Shown here piece by piece: positions 10,350-22,761 of a stretch of DNA of 64,000 nucleotides (positions are counted from its first letter, which is position 1; each line of letters begins with the position of its first letter). The DNA comes from Beta vulgaris subsp. vulgaris. Taxonomy: Eukaryota; Streptophyta; Magnoliopsida; Caryophyllales; Amaranthaceae. The position numbers and the translations under genes are program-made. Location of the stretch: the NCBI RefSeq assembly GCF_026745355.1, contig NC_079205.1:5543832-5607831 (forward strand), read 5' to 3'. The notes below the pieces were generated by a model. The model saw only the letters and a program-made list of their open reading frames with translations. It searched no databases and had not been told where the DNA came from.

Positions 10350-11114
10350 ACCACCACCACCTCCGCCATCCCAGATCGTCGCACCACCACGACCGCCTAC
10401 CATACCCAACAACCATCGCTATCAAAAAAATCGAAAACCCTGATTACCAAAAAAACAAAGAATTTTTTTTTAAAAAAAAACAACAAAATTCTGGTGATTT
10501 CGAGAAAAATGACAGAATTTCAGTGATTCGGACAAAACAAAATAAAATTTAATTTCAAAATTCAGATCTGAAAACTAAAATGTAGATTTGGTGGTTTTTC
10601 TAACACCATAACGAATGAAGACACCAAATCCTTAAGGGTATTCGATCTATCTCTCATAAACCGGAGATTAACGTCGACCGAATTCTTCACCTCCATCCAC
10701 TCCTTCGAAATGAATGAAAATGCGTTTGTCGGCATTTCACAACACGTTATTCTGAGCAAAGTTCGCGACATCACCAACGATGTCGTTGCTTGAGAAATCT
10801 AGGGTTTTCTGGGTTAGAGTGACATGAGTGGCTTCGGTGGTGGAGCGATGTAGGGGAGGGGAGAGAGAAAGAGAACATTGATAAGGATGCATGTAGGATG
10901 GAGGGAGGAAGCAACGAGAGAAGAGAGGGAAAGAGTGGGAGTTTTGGGTGGGAAAGATGGGTTTGGAGGAGAGGAAGAAGGAAGAAGGCGATAGATTAAG
11001 GACGATCTAACAGTCAGTTTGTTTTGTGGCTTCTATCCAACAGCTAATATTTATGATCTGTGTGCTTTGTGTTATTTTCTTGTGTTCCCTTGATTGTGGT
11101 GATCTAACGGTTTA
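10350..11114. other. Unassigned region with a possible coding relic on the minus strand
   Basis: On the minus strand, 10777-10562 reads MVMSRTLLRITCCEMPTNAF ... DLVSSFVMVLEKPPNLHFSFQI (71 aa). The composition is protein-like, but I do not recognise it and there is no support from exons nearby. Downstream, 10840-10990 is purine-rich (gagggaggaagcaacgagag). It may be an untranslated leader or a captured gene fragment. Confidence 0.25.
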
Positions 11115-11307
11115 GGCTATGTTTAGTTCACTTGAAATTTTCTGATCTGAACTTATCTGATCTGATCTGAACTTATTTTTTCTGATCTGATCTGATCTGA
11201 TCTGATCTGAACTGATCTGATAACAAGATCTTATCTTTTAGATTTTTCTCAATATATAAGAAAAAATATAGTCATGTGGGGTCTTGTTTGATTCGTCTCA
11301 ATGAGTA
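11115..11307. mobile_element. Left half of a Harbinger-like MITE (GGCTATGTTCAG family)
   Basis: Starts ggctatgtttagttcacttg after TTA (11112-11114), with short CTGAT arrays. It proceeds into the shared core up to gattcgtctcaatgagta (11290-11307), where it is cut. The right half continues at 21641 with ctttattaatattcaattat, the next bases in intact copies. Confidence 0.88.
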
Positions 11308-11319
11308 TCTATCTATATA

Positions 11320-12300
11320 TATATTTAAAGTAGAATCCTTCAGGCCACGTGTCGTTCAGTTAGCGATTTCAATCCCACGTGGCATGCTCCTTTGATCAGT
11401 ATTTTTTTGAAGCTCAATTAGAGTGTCCACGTGGCGAGGCAATCAAAGAGTATGAAATTTCCTAAATCACGTAAATCCCTTCCCTTAATCACGCATATAA
11501 TTGATTCAGTAATATATATCATGACGTCAATTACAGATTTTAATTGATACCTAATCTATATAATTAAGGAAATAATTATCTAGGTTCCCATATTTCTTGA
11601 TTTTTTCCCCATAATCACAGTTTGTAATCAATCATCATCAATTCGATAAATCCAGAAATTAAATCACGTCAATCCTAATTGCCGTGAATATCTATTGAGA
11701 TTGGTATAAAATCAATCAATGCATCAGAATATAAATCCCTCATTGTCCTACTATAATTTTATTCAGAAACAATTTTCTAAATTGCCGACTCTAAATTTCT
11801 TCTCAATTCTCTGTTAATCCCATTCTTGAAATAAATAGGAAAGGGTTTGATTTATTGACTGCTCATACAAATAAGAAATTTTGTTTCTTCCAAATTATAA
11901 AAATGGTGGGTGTGGATTTTACATTGACCGATATGCATTCATATATTTTTTATTTTTCTCCAGATTTGCAGATGACAGACTCCTACTGCGAAATTCAAGC
12001 CTCCTAATAAAACTCCTTGAAGTTCTTCTGAATTTCTCCATCTTCTTAATTTCAATTTTTTTAAAATTGAATTATGTGGGTTGATTAGCTTTTTTTATCA
12101 TCTGATGATGGGTCGAGTTTGATTATTTGTGTTGTTTATGTAGGAATTGTAGAAGATGAGTAGTTTATAATTATTTGTTTATTTGACTGAATTTTTATAT
12201 TTCAGGATTAATTCAAGGAAAAAGCCAAAAAGGGAAGAAGAAATTTGGGAGAAAACTCGGTAAAAGAAAGGGTTGAAGAATGGATATGGTGAAGACAATT
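11320..12300. other. Helitron interior, no gene seen
   Basis: The segment from 11340 holds ggccacgtgtcg and gtgtccacgtggcg, words repeated at 48250-48340 and 52410-52500 in other Helitron 5' regions. The rest is AT-rich and without a credible ORF. Confidence 0.5.
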
Positions 12301-12304
12301 TTAC

Positions 12305-12620
12305 CCAAAATTAATTATCATGCAAAACCACCATGACTTCCACCACCAACAATTCCACCGAAATCCACCACCGTAAACACCACTGCCGACATCCACCAAA
12401 AAAACCACCACCAACAACCACCACCATTGATGAAGAATCACCGATGGAGATGCGCAGCCTTGAGGTGATGATGAACAGTGATGATGATTTAGATGATGTT
12501 GAGTTGTTGACTGATGTTGATGATGAACGGTTGTGATTGATAAATTGATGATGATTCTTGATGATACTTGAGGATGATGATGATACTTGATTATGATGAT
12601 GATTCTTGATGAAGGATTGA
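12305..12620. repeat. Degenerate CCA/CAC and ATG trinucleotide region
   Basis: 12330-12430 is rich in ccaccacc words, and 12455-12620 in gatgatgatg words. Long readings on both strands here (for example histidine- and serine-rich ones) reflect the trinucleotides. I do not call them genes. Confidence 0.75.
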
Positions 12621-13129
12621 TGATGATGACATGATGGTGCTTGCACAAAGAATTTTAGATTTTTTTTCTTTAAATGAAATCAGATACTGGGTTGGAACTT
12701 GAAATTTGGAAGTGAAAGAGAAAGAGGGGAGAGATGGAGGAGAGAGAATGGGGTTATTATGATGATGACGTGATATTAGCATGTTAGGCTCATAAGTTGA
12801 AGAACCTTCTGTTATGTGATAGTGTAACTTTTTTTATGTTTACTTAGGCCAGTGCAAAAATGCATAGTTGTATTTCAAGTTCAACAAGTACATGCCAATC
12901 ATAAAATTTTGACGAAGGTTCTGATTAATCTTAATGTAAGATCTATAGCTTTGTTTTGTTAATTTATTTATTGTATATAGTTGTTGTTAAATCGTTTCAA
13001 TCATATATATTAAGGATAAACATATTAGTGTATATAGTGTAATTGCTTGGCATAATGTAGAAGGGAGAATCAAATTCTAATAGAAGTAACAATAAACGCG
13101 ATTTTTTTGGGTGTGATTCTTAGTAGAAT

Positions 13130-13775
13130 AATTTAAATTGTGATATAAATAATATCTACAACTGATATTATTTCTAAAGTCACGGGTATAAAGTGTAACA
13201 ATACTGATTTGTGAGAAAGAACATGATATGTCTAATATTACAGCTAATGACATATATAAATAAGTCTTCTACAACCTAAGGGCCTGTTCTCCCCAGCTTA
13301 TTTTCAGTTCAATTCAATTCAGTTCAGTTCAGCTCTTGACAACACTATTATTCTCACATATCACTATTCATTTCAATTCAGTTCAGATCAATTTAGTTCA
13401 GTTCAGTTCAGATCAGTTCAGTTCAGTTCAATTCAATTCAGTTCAATTCAGTTCAGTTCAGTGCAGTTCAGCTGTTTTATGCCGAAGAGAACATGCCCTA
13501 AGAGTGTCATGTATTTGCAAAACAACTTCATAATCAACATAAAGGAGCATTTTTTGTCTTTCTGTGTAAAGTGCATCATTGATGCTTTGTTTTTTGTTAA
13601 ATATGTATAGGATTATTATGTATTTCAATACATCGTCCAAAGTTTATTAATTTAATATGGTATAGAGGTTAAACTCATTTGAGTTTCAGGTAGTACATAA
13701 GCGTATATTAAATCGAGTAGACATAGAGAATCTTTTATATGCTTTTACTGTAATTGGTATATAAACATGCTTATA
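13130..13775 (+). pseudogene. Helitron helicase C-terminal relic plus 3' tail, second copy
   Basis: The stretch is about 90% identical by eye to 16965-17345. The coding part is a short remnant (ending in the read-out ...LICEKEHDMSNITANDIYK) at about 13170-13265. The match then continues through non-coding tail to ggtatataaacatgcttat. A complete MITE (13280-13498) interrupts it. The Helitron 3' hairpin itself is missing here. Confidence 0.6.
13280..13498. mobile_element. Harbinger-like MITE (GGGCCTGTTCTC family), 219 bp
   Basis: TIRs are gggcctgttctc at 13280 and gagaacatgccc ending at 13498. TAA flanks it at 13277-13279 and 13499-13501. The paralogous sequence at 17066-17080 (acaacctaagaatgt) has a single TAA and no insert, an empty site that proves the boundaries. 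The interior is almost entirely cagttcagttcaattcag words. Confidence 0.93.
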
Positions 13776-15315
13776 AAGTCTGATGTCTTATTGTATAAGT
13801 TTATACTAAGGTTACATAAAAACAAATACAATTTTTGAACACATTTATGTAGTTTTTATTTTTTGATGTATACATAACTAATTAACAGGTTAACGTTGGT
13901 TTTAAATTTTATGTTCTATGCCTAAATATATGCTACTTACTTACTCATTAATGAAAAGTACAACCATGATTCGTAAGAATTTTTTTTATATGTGCAATAG
14001 AATTTGTTAGTGGGCAATGATCTTTTCGTTGAGGGAGTGTTATTGAAATTGGTTGTATAAAATCATTTTTTCGTTCATATCAAGCTATCAACATATTACT
14101 AATTTAATGTTCATTTTTAATACACAATTGAAAGTATGAAATTTTGCAAGTTTTTGAAAATTTTGATTTCTTCTGTTTTTCGTGTAATTATTTTCAAATA
14201 TAAAGATTTTTCTAAAGTGAAACAATAAAACTATAAAACGACTGGAGATGATACACAATAGTATGCAAACGAAAAGAGAAAGTCTACACTATAAAAGTAT
14301 ACCTTATATTTCCTTTGAATCATTTATTGAAAACTATTAGCCTTTTAACTAAAATTTTCCTTTTAAAAAGTTTTGTTACGTTAGATTTTTCTTAGAACAT
14401 GAATTGCGCAGTTTGTATTATGAATGAATGAATGTAGGAACAATACAAGTTATTAAAGCCATATTCTATTAAAATCATCATATTGATTAGACTATCAAAG
14501 AACAACTATGTTGATAATACAAACATTAAAAAATGCAATTCCATAATAGCCAATAAATCTAATGTGATTATCAAGCACAAATGAGATTCATGTACATCCT
14601 AAATAATCTTGAACTCAATAATATCTTATAATTCATAAGTATTAGTGAATACATTCTTCATGTCTCCAAATTTTTTAATATATACAAGCATAAGATAGAA
14701 CAACTCCAAACTTTGTATATGAAAATAATCTTAAAAAAGTTGCATACCATTGTTATGAAAGAATGATATAAATTTTGTCTTTGCATTTACTTCTTTAAGG
14801 ACAAAACCCTTTTTTTGGTGTAAACATTATACACATTTCAATAAAATTAAGGTGAAAATATCTTCATTGAGACATCAACAATCTTGAATATTCCTTGAAC
14901 AATCTCGACATTCATAATAGCTTAGAAACTTAAAGGATATTAACAAGACGAAAGAAAACATAAAAGAGTGTTTTTTTAGACTCAATTTTCTAAATTTATT
15001 GTTTCCTATTTTGCGATTCAATAAAATTAAGGTGGAAATCTGAGGTTCTTTTTTTAAAAATAAAAATTGAAGATCTGGATTGTATAGGGAGGGGGAAACT
15101 GTGAAAAATAGATAACTTATTTTCAATTTCATTATAATTGATCACATTTATAATTATAATAGATTATTGTGTTAACATTTCCTTTATCTACTCATAATTT
15201 TGAAAATCGTGATTTTTGGTTGAAATGGATGATGATAATGACTATTGAAATTTATTAAATTTGCACGCAACCATTAAATAAAGTATGTATTTAATTTTTT
15301 TTTTGAATTATAATA
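13776..15315. other. Helitron-block interior, AT-rich, no gene seen
   Basis: I looked for ORFs, TIRs and tRNA genes and found none that stand up. The 85-aa minus-strand reading at 14875-15132 has no recognisable features. Confidence 0.5.
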
Positions 15316-17394
15316 TCTATATATCTAAAACAAAATCCTTGAAGCCACATGGTATGAAGTTAGAGAATTTTTCAATGAAGCTAAAAAAATTGAGTCATCA
15401 AACAAAATGGTAGATATCACTTGGTGAAGGAACACAAAAGATTATGAAGATAATTTTAGTCAAAAAAACAAAAAAGATCAAAGGAAAGTTCAGTTGATAA
15501 CATCATAACATTATGGTTCAGATTTAAGGAATTCTTTAGATAAAGTTTATAGATGATTAGGAGATTTCATTTATGCAATTATTGTGATATATTAAAGAAG
15601 GAGGAAAGTTAGGAAACTCTTTATATCTCAATAAATATATGTTAAGACTATAACATACTTAAAATTAGTTTCATCATAAGTGGAGCATAATCACCTAGAA
15701 CTAATACATAACCAAGATCGAACTAGATCTATTCTATCACATGAAATTTTCAAATGTAAAGAAATGGGTTGGTTATTTTATTGAAACACTTATCGAATCG
15801 TATTAATCATACTATAAGTTTAAATATTGACAAATCCAAACTTGGCGTGTTAAATTTCTTTAACACCTATATATTCAGATCATGATTTTTAGAGTTGAAC
15901 TAAATAAATGTCTATAATACCCCTTTGTTCTAGAGATATGCGATAGGTGAATGTCAAGTATAAATTGAAGTCAATATTTTTGTTCAATTTGAAGTTAATT
16001 GTATGATTAGTGGGTGGCTATGGGAATAAAATTAAAGGGATGAGATGGTTTATTTAAGGTTGGTTTACATTGAGTAGGGCAAAACAATATGAAAAATAGT
16101 ATATGCTAAATTCTGATTTTACTAAGTTGCATAATAGAGGTGTGGTTTAATTTAGTGTGCATTTTGGTCGAGTAGGACCACTTTCTATTAGTAAGTTATG
16201 ATAATTATGGTAATCATAATTCTTTATGTTATTCGCTTATAATTCTTTAAAGAAAAATCATAATTTTGTTTGAGTAAAATTAATGACTTTAAAATAACAT
16301 GGATTATATAAATAATGACATCAACGTGATGTATTTATCTCATGCCGTTTGAGTTTTTTTTATTGCACGGGCTATCTCATCCCGTGCATTTTTATTAAAC
16401 GTAAATTATGAATTATTTAATTTTCTACAAAAAAAAATTATATTTTCTACCAATGGGTAGCGTATTTTTTCGATCTACTAAATTTGGTTAATTGTGGTAC
16501 ATGGATAATTGAACATTCATCTTCGAGGTCATAGACATGTTCAAGCTACGGGGCTCCAAATAAAAGCAGACTACACTACTAAAATGAGAATTAAAAAAAT
16601 GGAAAAACAACCAATCAGGCGGTGGCAAGGACACGAGGTGGCTCAAGGAGCCAGCAACAAGAAAATCAATCACATTACTTTTTTTAGCTCGGGGAAAGGG
16701 AAATGATCATGTATCAACTATATATAATAGAAATATATATTTGTATTTCCTAGAGAATCATTTAAAGGGGCCTGAGTATGTCAAGGAAAGGGGAGTAATA
16801 TGGTATTTATACCCCGTATGACACTTATTCTGTCAAATGGAATAAAATTTCCCTTGAATTGTGTTTTGCAATGACTATACATAAAAGTCAAAGATACCCC
16901 TATCACATATGGGTTTGTATCTTCCAAGTTCGGTTTTCAACCATAGCCAATTTCATGTGATCATTTCTAAAGTCGCGGGTAGAAAGTGCATAATAATACT
17001 GATTTGTGAGAAAGAACATGATATGTCTAATATTACAGCTAATGACATATATAAATAAGTCTTCTACAACCTAAGAATGTCATGTATTTGCAAAACAACT
17101 TCATAATTAACATAAAGGAGCATTTTTTGTCTTTCAGTGTAAAGTGCATCATTGATGCTTTGTTTTTGGTTAAATATGTATAGGATAATTTTGTATTTCA
17201 ATACGTCGTTCAAAGTTTATTAATTTAATATGGTATGGAGGTTAAACTCATTTGAGTTTTGAGTAGTACATAAGCGTATATTAAATCGAGTAGACAGTAG
17301 AGAATCTTTTATATGCTTTTACTGTAGTTGGTATATAAACACGCTTATTAAACAAAAAAGTTCCCATGCATTTTTGCACGGGTCCAAAAACTAG
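15316..17394 (+). mobile_element. Nested Helitron, 2.08 kb
   Basis: Starts TCTATATATCTAAAACAAAA after an A and ends with cccatgcatttttgcacggg (17373-17392 region), then tccaaaaactag at 17394, followed by T. This is a Helitron with A/T flanks. Its 5' words (aatccttgaagccacatgg) parallel the outer element (aatccttcaggccacgtgt). It carries a helicase relic at 16785-17058. A second gcacggg/cccgtgc inverted repeat at about 16365-16388 suggests an internal older 3' end. Confidence 0.75.
16785..17058 (+). pseudogene. Helitron RepHel helicase C-terminal remnant
   Basis: Reading in shifting frames gives GSNMVFIPRMTLIL, then KFPLNC, CFAMTIHKSQ and GLYLPSSVFNHSQFHVIISKVAGRK. It ends IYK and TAA near 17058. 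These are the last conserved blocks of the PIF1-type helicase of Helitrons (family pattern CFAMTINKSQGQTL...GQ-Y-V-SRV). At least one frameshift lies between SQ and GLYL. No upstream helicase or Rep domain is present. The remnant lies about 340 bases before the 3' end of its Helitron. Confidence 0.82.
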
Positions 17395-17405
17395 TATATA
17401 TATAT

Positions 17406-18408
17406 AAAGCTAGAAAAATTTGTCTATGTGTCAAGCTATTACTCATTTCGCCACATGTCATCACTATACTTATTCTCATTTTTTTAGTGCCACGTGTAAA
17501 ATGGATCAATTACAATCTTATAAATTTGGTAAGTTTCACTCAGCAAATGGAAGTACTTTACAATCATATTAGTTCGTGTATAATTCCGGCACAGTTTCTA
17601 ACTAATAATAAACAATGTTAATATTGATATAACTTACCATTTTACATTACTATTTATGTAACTTACCCGTAGTCGTAGATTTTGATATATAATGTAGACA
17701 ATTTATTTTGGAGTTGCGGGATTGATAATTTTCACAACTTTTTATATTGCTTAATTATTACTCCAGTAGAGTACATTATTATTAGATATTATTGTAGTAT
17801 ACAATAATTATCTTTACGTGTCATTTGTCTATATTAATAATGTAGGGGTAGCAATAAGTTCGAGTTGGATTAATTTCAAGTTCACCTGATTTCTATTTCG
17901 GGTCACTTACCCTAATCCAAACTTGACTTGATTCTGATTTCAGGTCGAAAATTAGAATTTGAACCCGACCTTTTCGATTTCAGGTTGACCTGAAACCAAC
18001 CCAAAATGACCTGATTTTAAATTTAATCATTGCAATAATTCAACATATTGAGCGAGTCTTGAATTCAAATGCCAACTTAATCAAATTTAGAATATTCAAG
18101 AAATGAGTTTGGTCTAATACAAGTTAGATAAACATAGGTTGGCCTGCCTTGAATTTGACCCCACTTCAAAGTCAGATTATTCGGATTGTTTTGAGGTTCA
18201 AAAATTCAACCTGAACCTAACCCATTATTTTTCTGGTCGGGTTGGGCTGACCCATCTTTTTTTCAGGTTGAAAATTTTAACCCAAATCCGAAATTTTCAG
18301 GTTAGATTCGAGACGGGTTATCATATTGGATTAGCTTTAATTTGAACAGCCCTAATGAAAAGATTATATTATGAAATATAAATTTACAATTTATAATCTT
18401 TCAATTTT
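17406..18408. repeat. Tandem duplication, unit 1 (1003 bp)
   Basis: The unit starts aaagctagaaaaatttgtct and is repeated at 18409 in direct orientation. The two are almost identical. It contains a hAT-like MITE (17843-18354). It begins right after the 3' end of the nested Helitron. Confidence 0.95.
17843..18354. mobile_element. Degenerate hAT-like MITE inside the tandem unit
   Basis: Begins taggggtagcaataag and ends tttgaacagccctaa, an imperfect inverted pair common in plant hAT MITEs. The interior is full of ggttgacctgaaaccaaccc-type words. The second tandem unit carries the same element with a 60-base deletion. Confidence 0.5.
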
Positions 18409-19352
18409 AAAGCTAGAAAAATTTGTCTATGTGTCAAGCTATTACTCATTTCGCCACATGTCATCACTATACTTATTCTCATTTTTTTAGTGCCACGTGT
18501 AAAATGGATCAATTACAATCTTATAAATTTGGTAAGTTTCACTCAGCAAATGGAAGTACTTTACAATCATATTAGTTCGTGTATAATTCCGGCACAGTTT
18601 CTAACTAATAATAAACAATGTTAATATTGATATAACTTACCATTTTACATTACTATTTATGTAACTTACCCGTAGTCGTAGATTTTGATATATAATGTAG
18701 ACAATTTATTTTGGAGTTGCGGGATTGATAATTTTCACAACTTTTTATATTGCTTAATTATTACTCCAGTAGAGTACATTATTATTAGATATTATTGTAG
18801 TATACAATAATTATCTTTACGTGTCATTTGTCTATATTAATAATGTAGGGGTAGCAATAAGTTCGAGTTGGATTAATTTCAAGTTCACCTGATTTCTATT
18901 TCGGGTCACTTACCCCTAATCCAAACTTGACTTGATTCTGATTTCAGGTCGAAAATTAGAATTTGAACCCGACCTTTTCGATTTCAGGTTGACCTGAAAC
19001 CAACCCAAAATGACCTGATTTTAAATTTAATCATTGCAATAATTCAACATATTGAGCGAGTCTTGAATTCAAATGCCAACTTAATCAAATTTAGAATATT
19101 CAAGAAATGAGTTTGGTCTAATACAAGTTAGATAAACATAGGTTGGCCTGCCTTGAATTTGACCCCACTTCAAAGTCAGATTATTCGGATTGTTTTGAGG
19201 TTCAAAAATTCAACCTGAACCTGACCCAAATCCGAAATTTTCAGGTTAGATTCGAGACGGGTTATCATATTGGATTAGCTTTAATTTGAACAGCCCTAAT
19301 GAAAAGATTATATTATGAAATATAAATTTACAATTTATAATCTTTCAATTTT
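18409..19352. repeat. Tandem duplication, unit 2 (944 bp)
   Basis: Nearly identical to unit 1, with one extra C (taccCctaatcc near 18912) and one 60-base deletion (the counterpart of 18221-18280). The deletion is bounded by the short repeat CCCA, which suggests slippage or end joining. The small number of differences points to a recent duplication. Confidence 0.95.
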
Positions 19353-20096
19353 AAATGTAGTCATTCCAATAATTTTGGAATAAAAAAAATCCATGTGCAT
19401 TATGCACGGGTCCAGATAATCTTAATATAAATTATTTCTCAAATAGTCAAGATGTAAATTATTTCGCAAGTCAATAGTAACAAATTTTAAAAGCCATCTA
19501 ATCTTTTATTTCTCATTTATATCTTTCTTAAATTATTTCAATATTTGTTGTGTATGATCACTTCATGATTCTAATGTAAATATCACAAAATATTCAATTT
19601 CTAAATTGAAATATTTTGGGTTTTCATATTTTTTCTTAGATATATGTTATTAATATTAATTATCAGCACATATTTTGCTGACCCGCAAATGAAAACCATG
19701 CTATCTAGGGGAATATATTTTTTTTTTAATATGTAACAATATTGATATAAACAATTAGATTCATTGTAAGAAAATTTATGTGAGCTTAAAGCGAGTTTGA
19801 ACAAGTTTGATCACGAAATGTTACTCAAAGTTAATTAAATTAACCTAAGCAATGTATGTGCTATTAACTTAGTACCATTTAATCATTTATATGGATAATA
19901 ATAATATAATACTGATTATTATAGATAATTTCATATTTCAGTATAGTGCATCGCACGGGTTGTAAGCCAATTTTAGACTATTCTTAAATACAATATTATA
20001 TCATTTTAGATAACAAGCCCATTTAGTTATTTTGTTTAAGGTTAAACCCATTTTAATTTATACGATTCTCATTACAAGATCATAATATCGTGTAGG
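19353..20096. other. Helitron debris, no gene seen
   Basis: Two more 3'-hairpin-like sites are present: atgtgcattatgcacgggtc near 19392-19411 and agtgcatcgcacgggttg near 19945-19962. Neither ends in CTAG. The rest is AT-rich. Confidence 0.5.
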
Positions 20097-21336
20097 ATAT
20101 TTCTATATTCATTTCTTACGTATATATTAGAAGAAAATTTATACATTACAATATATATTTCATTTATATATTACAATATACATGAAATTTTTGTATAATA
20201 ATAATTATGATTAAATGGGTTAAACGGGTAATTCGTTTATCAAATAGGTCGGGTCAGGGTTGAGTATTTCAACCTGTTTATTAAATTTAGTAAACCCGAA
20301 CGCAAATCCAACCAAACCTAACTGATTGCCAGCCCAACTTGGTTGCCTACTCTACTTTTATGTTTATACTATTTCATTCATATTTATATAAATTATATAC
20401 CATGATTTCAAGGACGTATTATATAATTTTAAATATATATTGTCATATCAAGAGTTATTAGCAAAAAGGGTTTGATGAACATTAATAACTGATATTTCTA
20501 TATTCATTTCTTAGGTATATATTAGAAGAAAAATTTATACATTACAATATATATTACATTTATATATTACAATATACATGAAATTTATTGTTTATTTGAT
20601 AAGATGAGTTACATGTTATTTTTTTAATAAACTAAATTGAAAAATGTATTTTCTCTTTAATTTTTTTGTTAATTTACATTTACTATACAGTGTAAATTAT
20701 AATGTCACTACTTTATGTAGGGTTTGCAAAAGCTAACTCAATACAAAATACGACCCGAACCTAACCCAAAATAAGCAGGTTAGGGTTGGAACTTTGACCG
20801 ATTTTCTAACCCATTGATTAAACAGGTAGGTTGAGGTTGACATTTTCGACTCGAAATTGACATGCTTTGACTTTATTAACTTACATATATGTAGAAAATT
20901 CTCAAAAAAATATTGATAAATCTAAAATTTGGTTAAAAAAGTAAATATTGCTAAAATTGGTACAATTATTATAAGAAATATTAAACATGCATACTTTCAA
21001 CAGTGAACTCTCTCATATATACTTTTAAGAAAATAATTAATTTTTTTTATAATACTAATTATATAAATGGTTCAACGGGTAATTCGCTTATCAAATAGGT
21101 CGGGTCAGGGTTGAGTATTTCAACCTGTTTATTAAATGTGTAGTAAACCCAAAGCAAATCCAACCAAACTTAACTGATTGCCAGCCCAATTGCTGGTTGC
21201 CTGCTCTACTTTTATGTTTATACTATTTCATTACATATTTATATAAATATAGATACACCATGATTTCAAGGGACGTACTATATAATTTTAAATATATATT
21301 GTCATATCAAGAGTTATTAGCAAAAAGGGTTTGAAA
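20097..21336. repeat. Dispersed duplicated segments
   Basis: 20097-20180 is repeated at 20487-20585 (gatatttctatattcatttc through caatatacatgaaattt). 20203-20480 is repeated at 21047-21336 (acgggtaattcg ... gttattagcaaaaagggttt). The copies are diverged with small indels. They contain ggtcgggtcagggttgag words like the hAT-type MITE debris elsewhere. Confidence 0.85.
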
Positions 21337-21640
21337 AACATTTACAGCTAATAAAGAACATGAAAACTCAAAAGTTACCACAAATGTATAGTACAAAGAC
21401 GTGGTTCAAAGTGTTTTTAAAATACTCTTATTATTATTATCATTTAATAATTCATTTGTGATGTTCATTCACTTTGTTGAGATAAAAGGGTTTTTTCGTG
21501 TTTCCTCTTCAATAAATGCTACATGCAAACTTGCAGTGTTTTACCATGTATAACATAATATATACACATTCTTATTTGATATAAAAAATTAAATTAAAAA
21601 ATTAAACTTCCCGTGCATTTTTGCACGGGTGGAAAACTAG

Positions 21641-21811
21641 CTTTATTAATATTCAATTATTATAATTTTTACTAATATGTAATGAAAGATATAGTGATTT
21701 TTAAATATAAGCATGATCTGAACTGATCTGATCTGAACTTATTTTTTCTGATCTGATCTGATCTGATTAGATCTGAAATAAGCAAAAATAAGGTGAACTG
21801 AACATAGCCTT
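21641..21811. mobile_element. Right half of the MITE split by the Helitron block
   Basis: Resumes ctttattaatattcaattat exactly where 11307 stopped, then has a CTGAT array, and ends aggtgaactgaacatagcc near 21808, followed by TTA. Together with 11115-11307 it forms a complete member of the GGCTATGTTCAG family flanked by TTA. Confidence 0.9.
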
Positions 21812-22097
21812 AGATATTGTTTATTAGATGATTTTGGATTTTGCCTTTAAAAAAACAGATAATCCTACAAAATTATTATCCAAAGCAACTAAATCTCATG
21901 CTCCATATCCCTAAACCCAAAATCTCATACCCTATCATCCCATTTTCAAATAATACTTATAATTAACTATAGTAGTAATTAAAATTTCCACAAAATATAT
22001 TATAAACACTATATTGGTATTAAACTATAGTAGTATAACATAAAGACAAATAACTTAGATAATCTTATGACTTATAAAGACAAGAGTAACTGACTAA
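21812..22097. other. Intergenic, no gene seen
   Basis: AT-rich, with no ORF or repeat ends recognised. Confidence 0.5.
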
Positions 22098-22712
22098 GGG
22101 CCTGTTCTCTTCGGCGCTGAACCGAACTGAACTGATTGGAGCTGAACTGAATTGAACTGAATTGAATTAAATTAAATTGAATCAATTTGAATGTAATAAA
22201 TATATAAATAATATTTAAACAATAATAATATGTATATTAAATAATTATTATAATGATAAGTAATAATAATGAATAATAATAATATTTTGGATATTTCTAA
22301 ATGATAGTTATAAATATATAATATTAATAATCATAAATTAATAATAATAATAATAATAATAATTAATGATAATAATGGTAATTAATAATAATTATTTATA
22401 TTATTTGTATTAATATATTAATACTTGATGATGATATATAATAACAATAATATCTAAGAAGTAAATTAATATTACTATTTTAATAATTAGATTTAATAAT
22501 ATAATAATATTTAGTAATAAATAGTGATTGGGTTGGACCGCGAAAATTACATCATAAACCGTCTTGACGCGATTTGATTGGTTTATGGGCTAAAAAACGT
22601 GGGTTTATTTGTACTTTGACCTAAACCATGTTCCTCCTAATAATAATAGTAAATAATGAGTAAAGCTATAATAAACAACAATAATATATAGAACAACAAC
22701 AACAACAACAAC

Positions 22713-22761
<49 letters not shown>

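Larger units (their letters stand above)
11308..21640 (+). mobile_element. Nested Helitron block, outer ends
   Basis: The block starts TCTATCTATATATATATTTA at 11308. It ends at 21640 with cccgtgcatttttgcacggg (21610-21629), then tggaaaactag. These are the TC start, the 3' hairpin and the CTAG terminus typical of Helitrons. The boundaries are set independently by the two halves of the MITE it split. The 5' end has the ccacgtg words also seen at 15316 and 48235. The 3' neighbour is C rather than the usual T. Inside are at least one further complete Helitron, tandem repeats, helicase remnants and other MITEs, so the 10.3 kb probably grew by several insertions. Confidence 0.8.

Noticed and set aside
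9794..10552. Several Pro/Gly/His-rich ORFs on both strands
   Set aside because: They lie in the catccccgcccc repeats of a hAT-like MITE and have no recognisable domains.
12301..12782. His/Ser-rich ORFs of 60-115 aa
   Set aside because: They are translations of CCA and ATG trinucleotide sequence and occur in overlapping frames.
16365..16388. gcacggg/cccgtgc inverted repeat as a possible CRISPR-like or regulatory palindrome
   Set aside because: The same hairpin words end several Helitrons in the window, so an old Helitron 3' end explains it.
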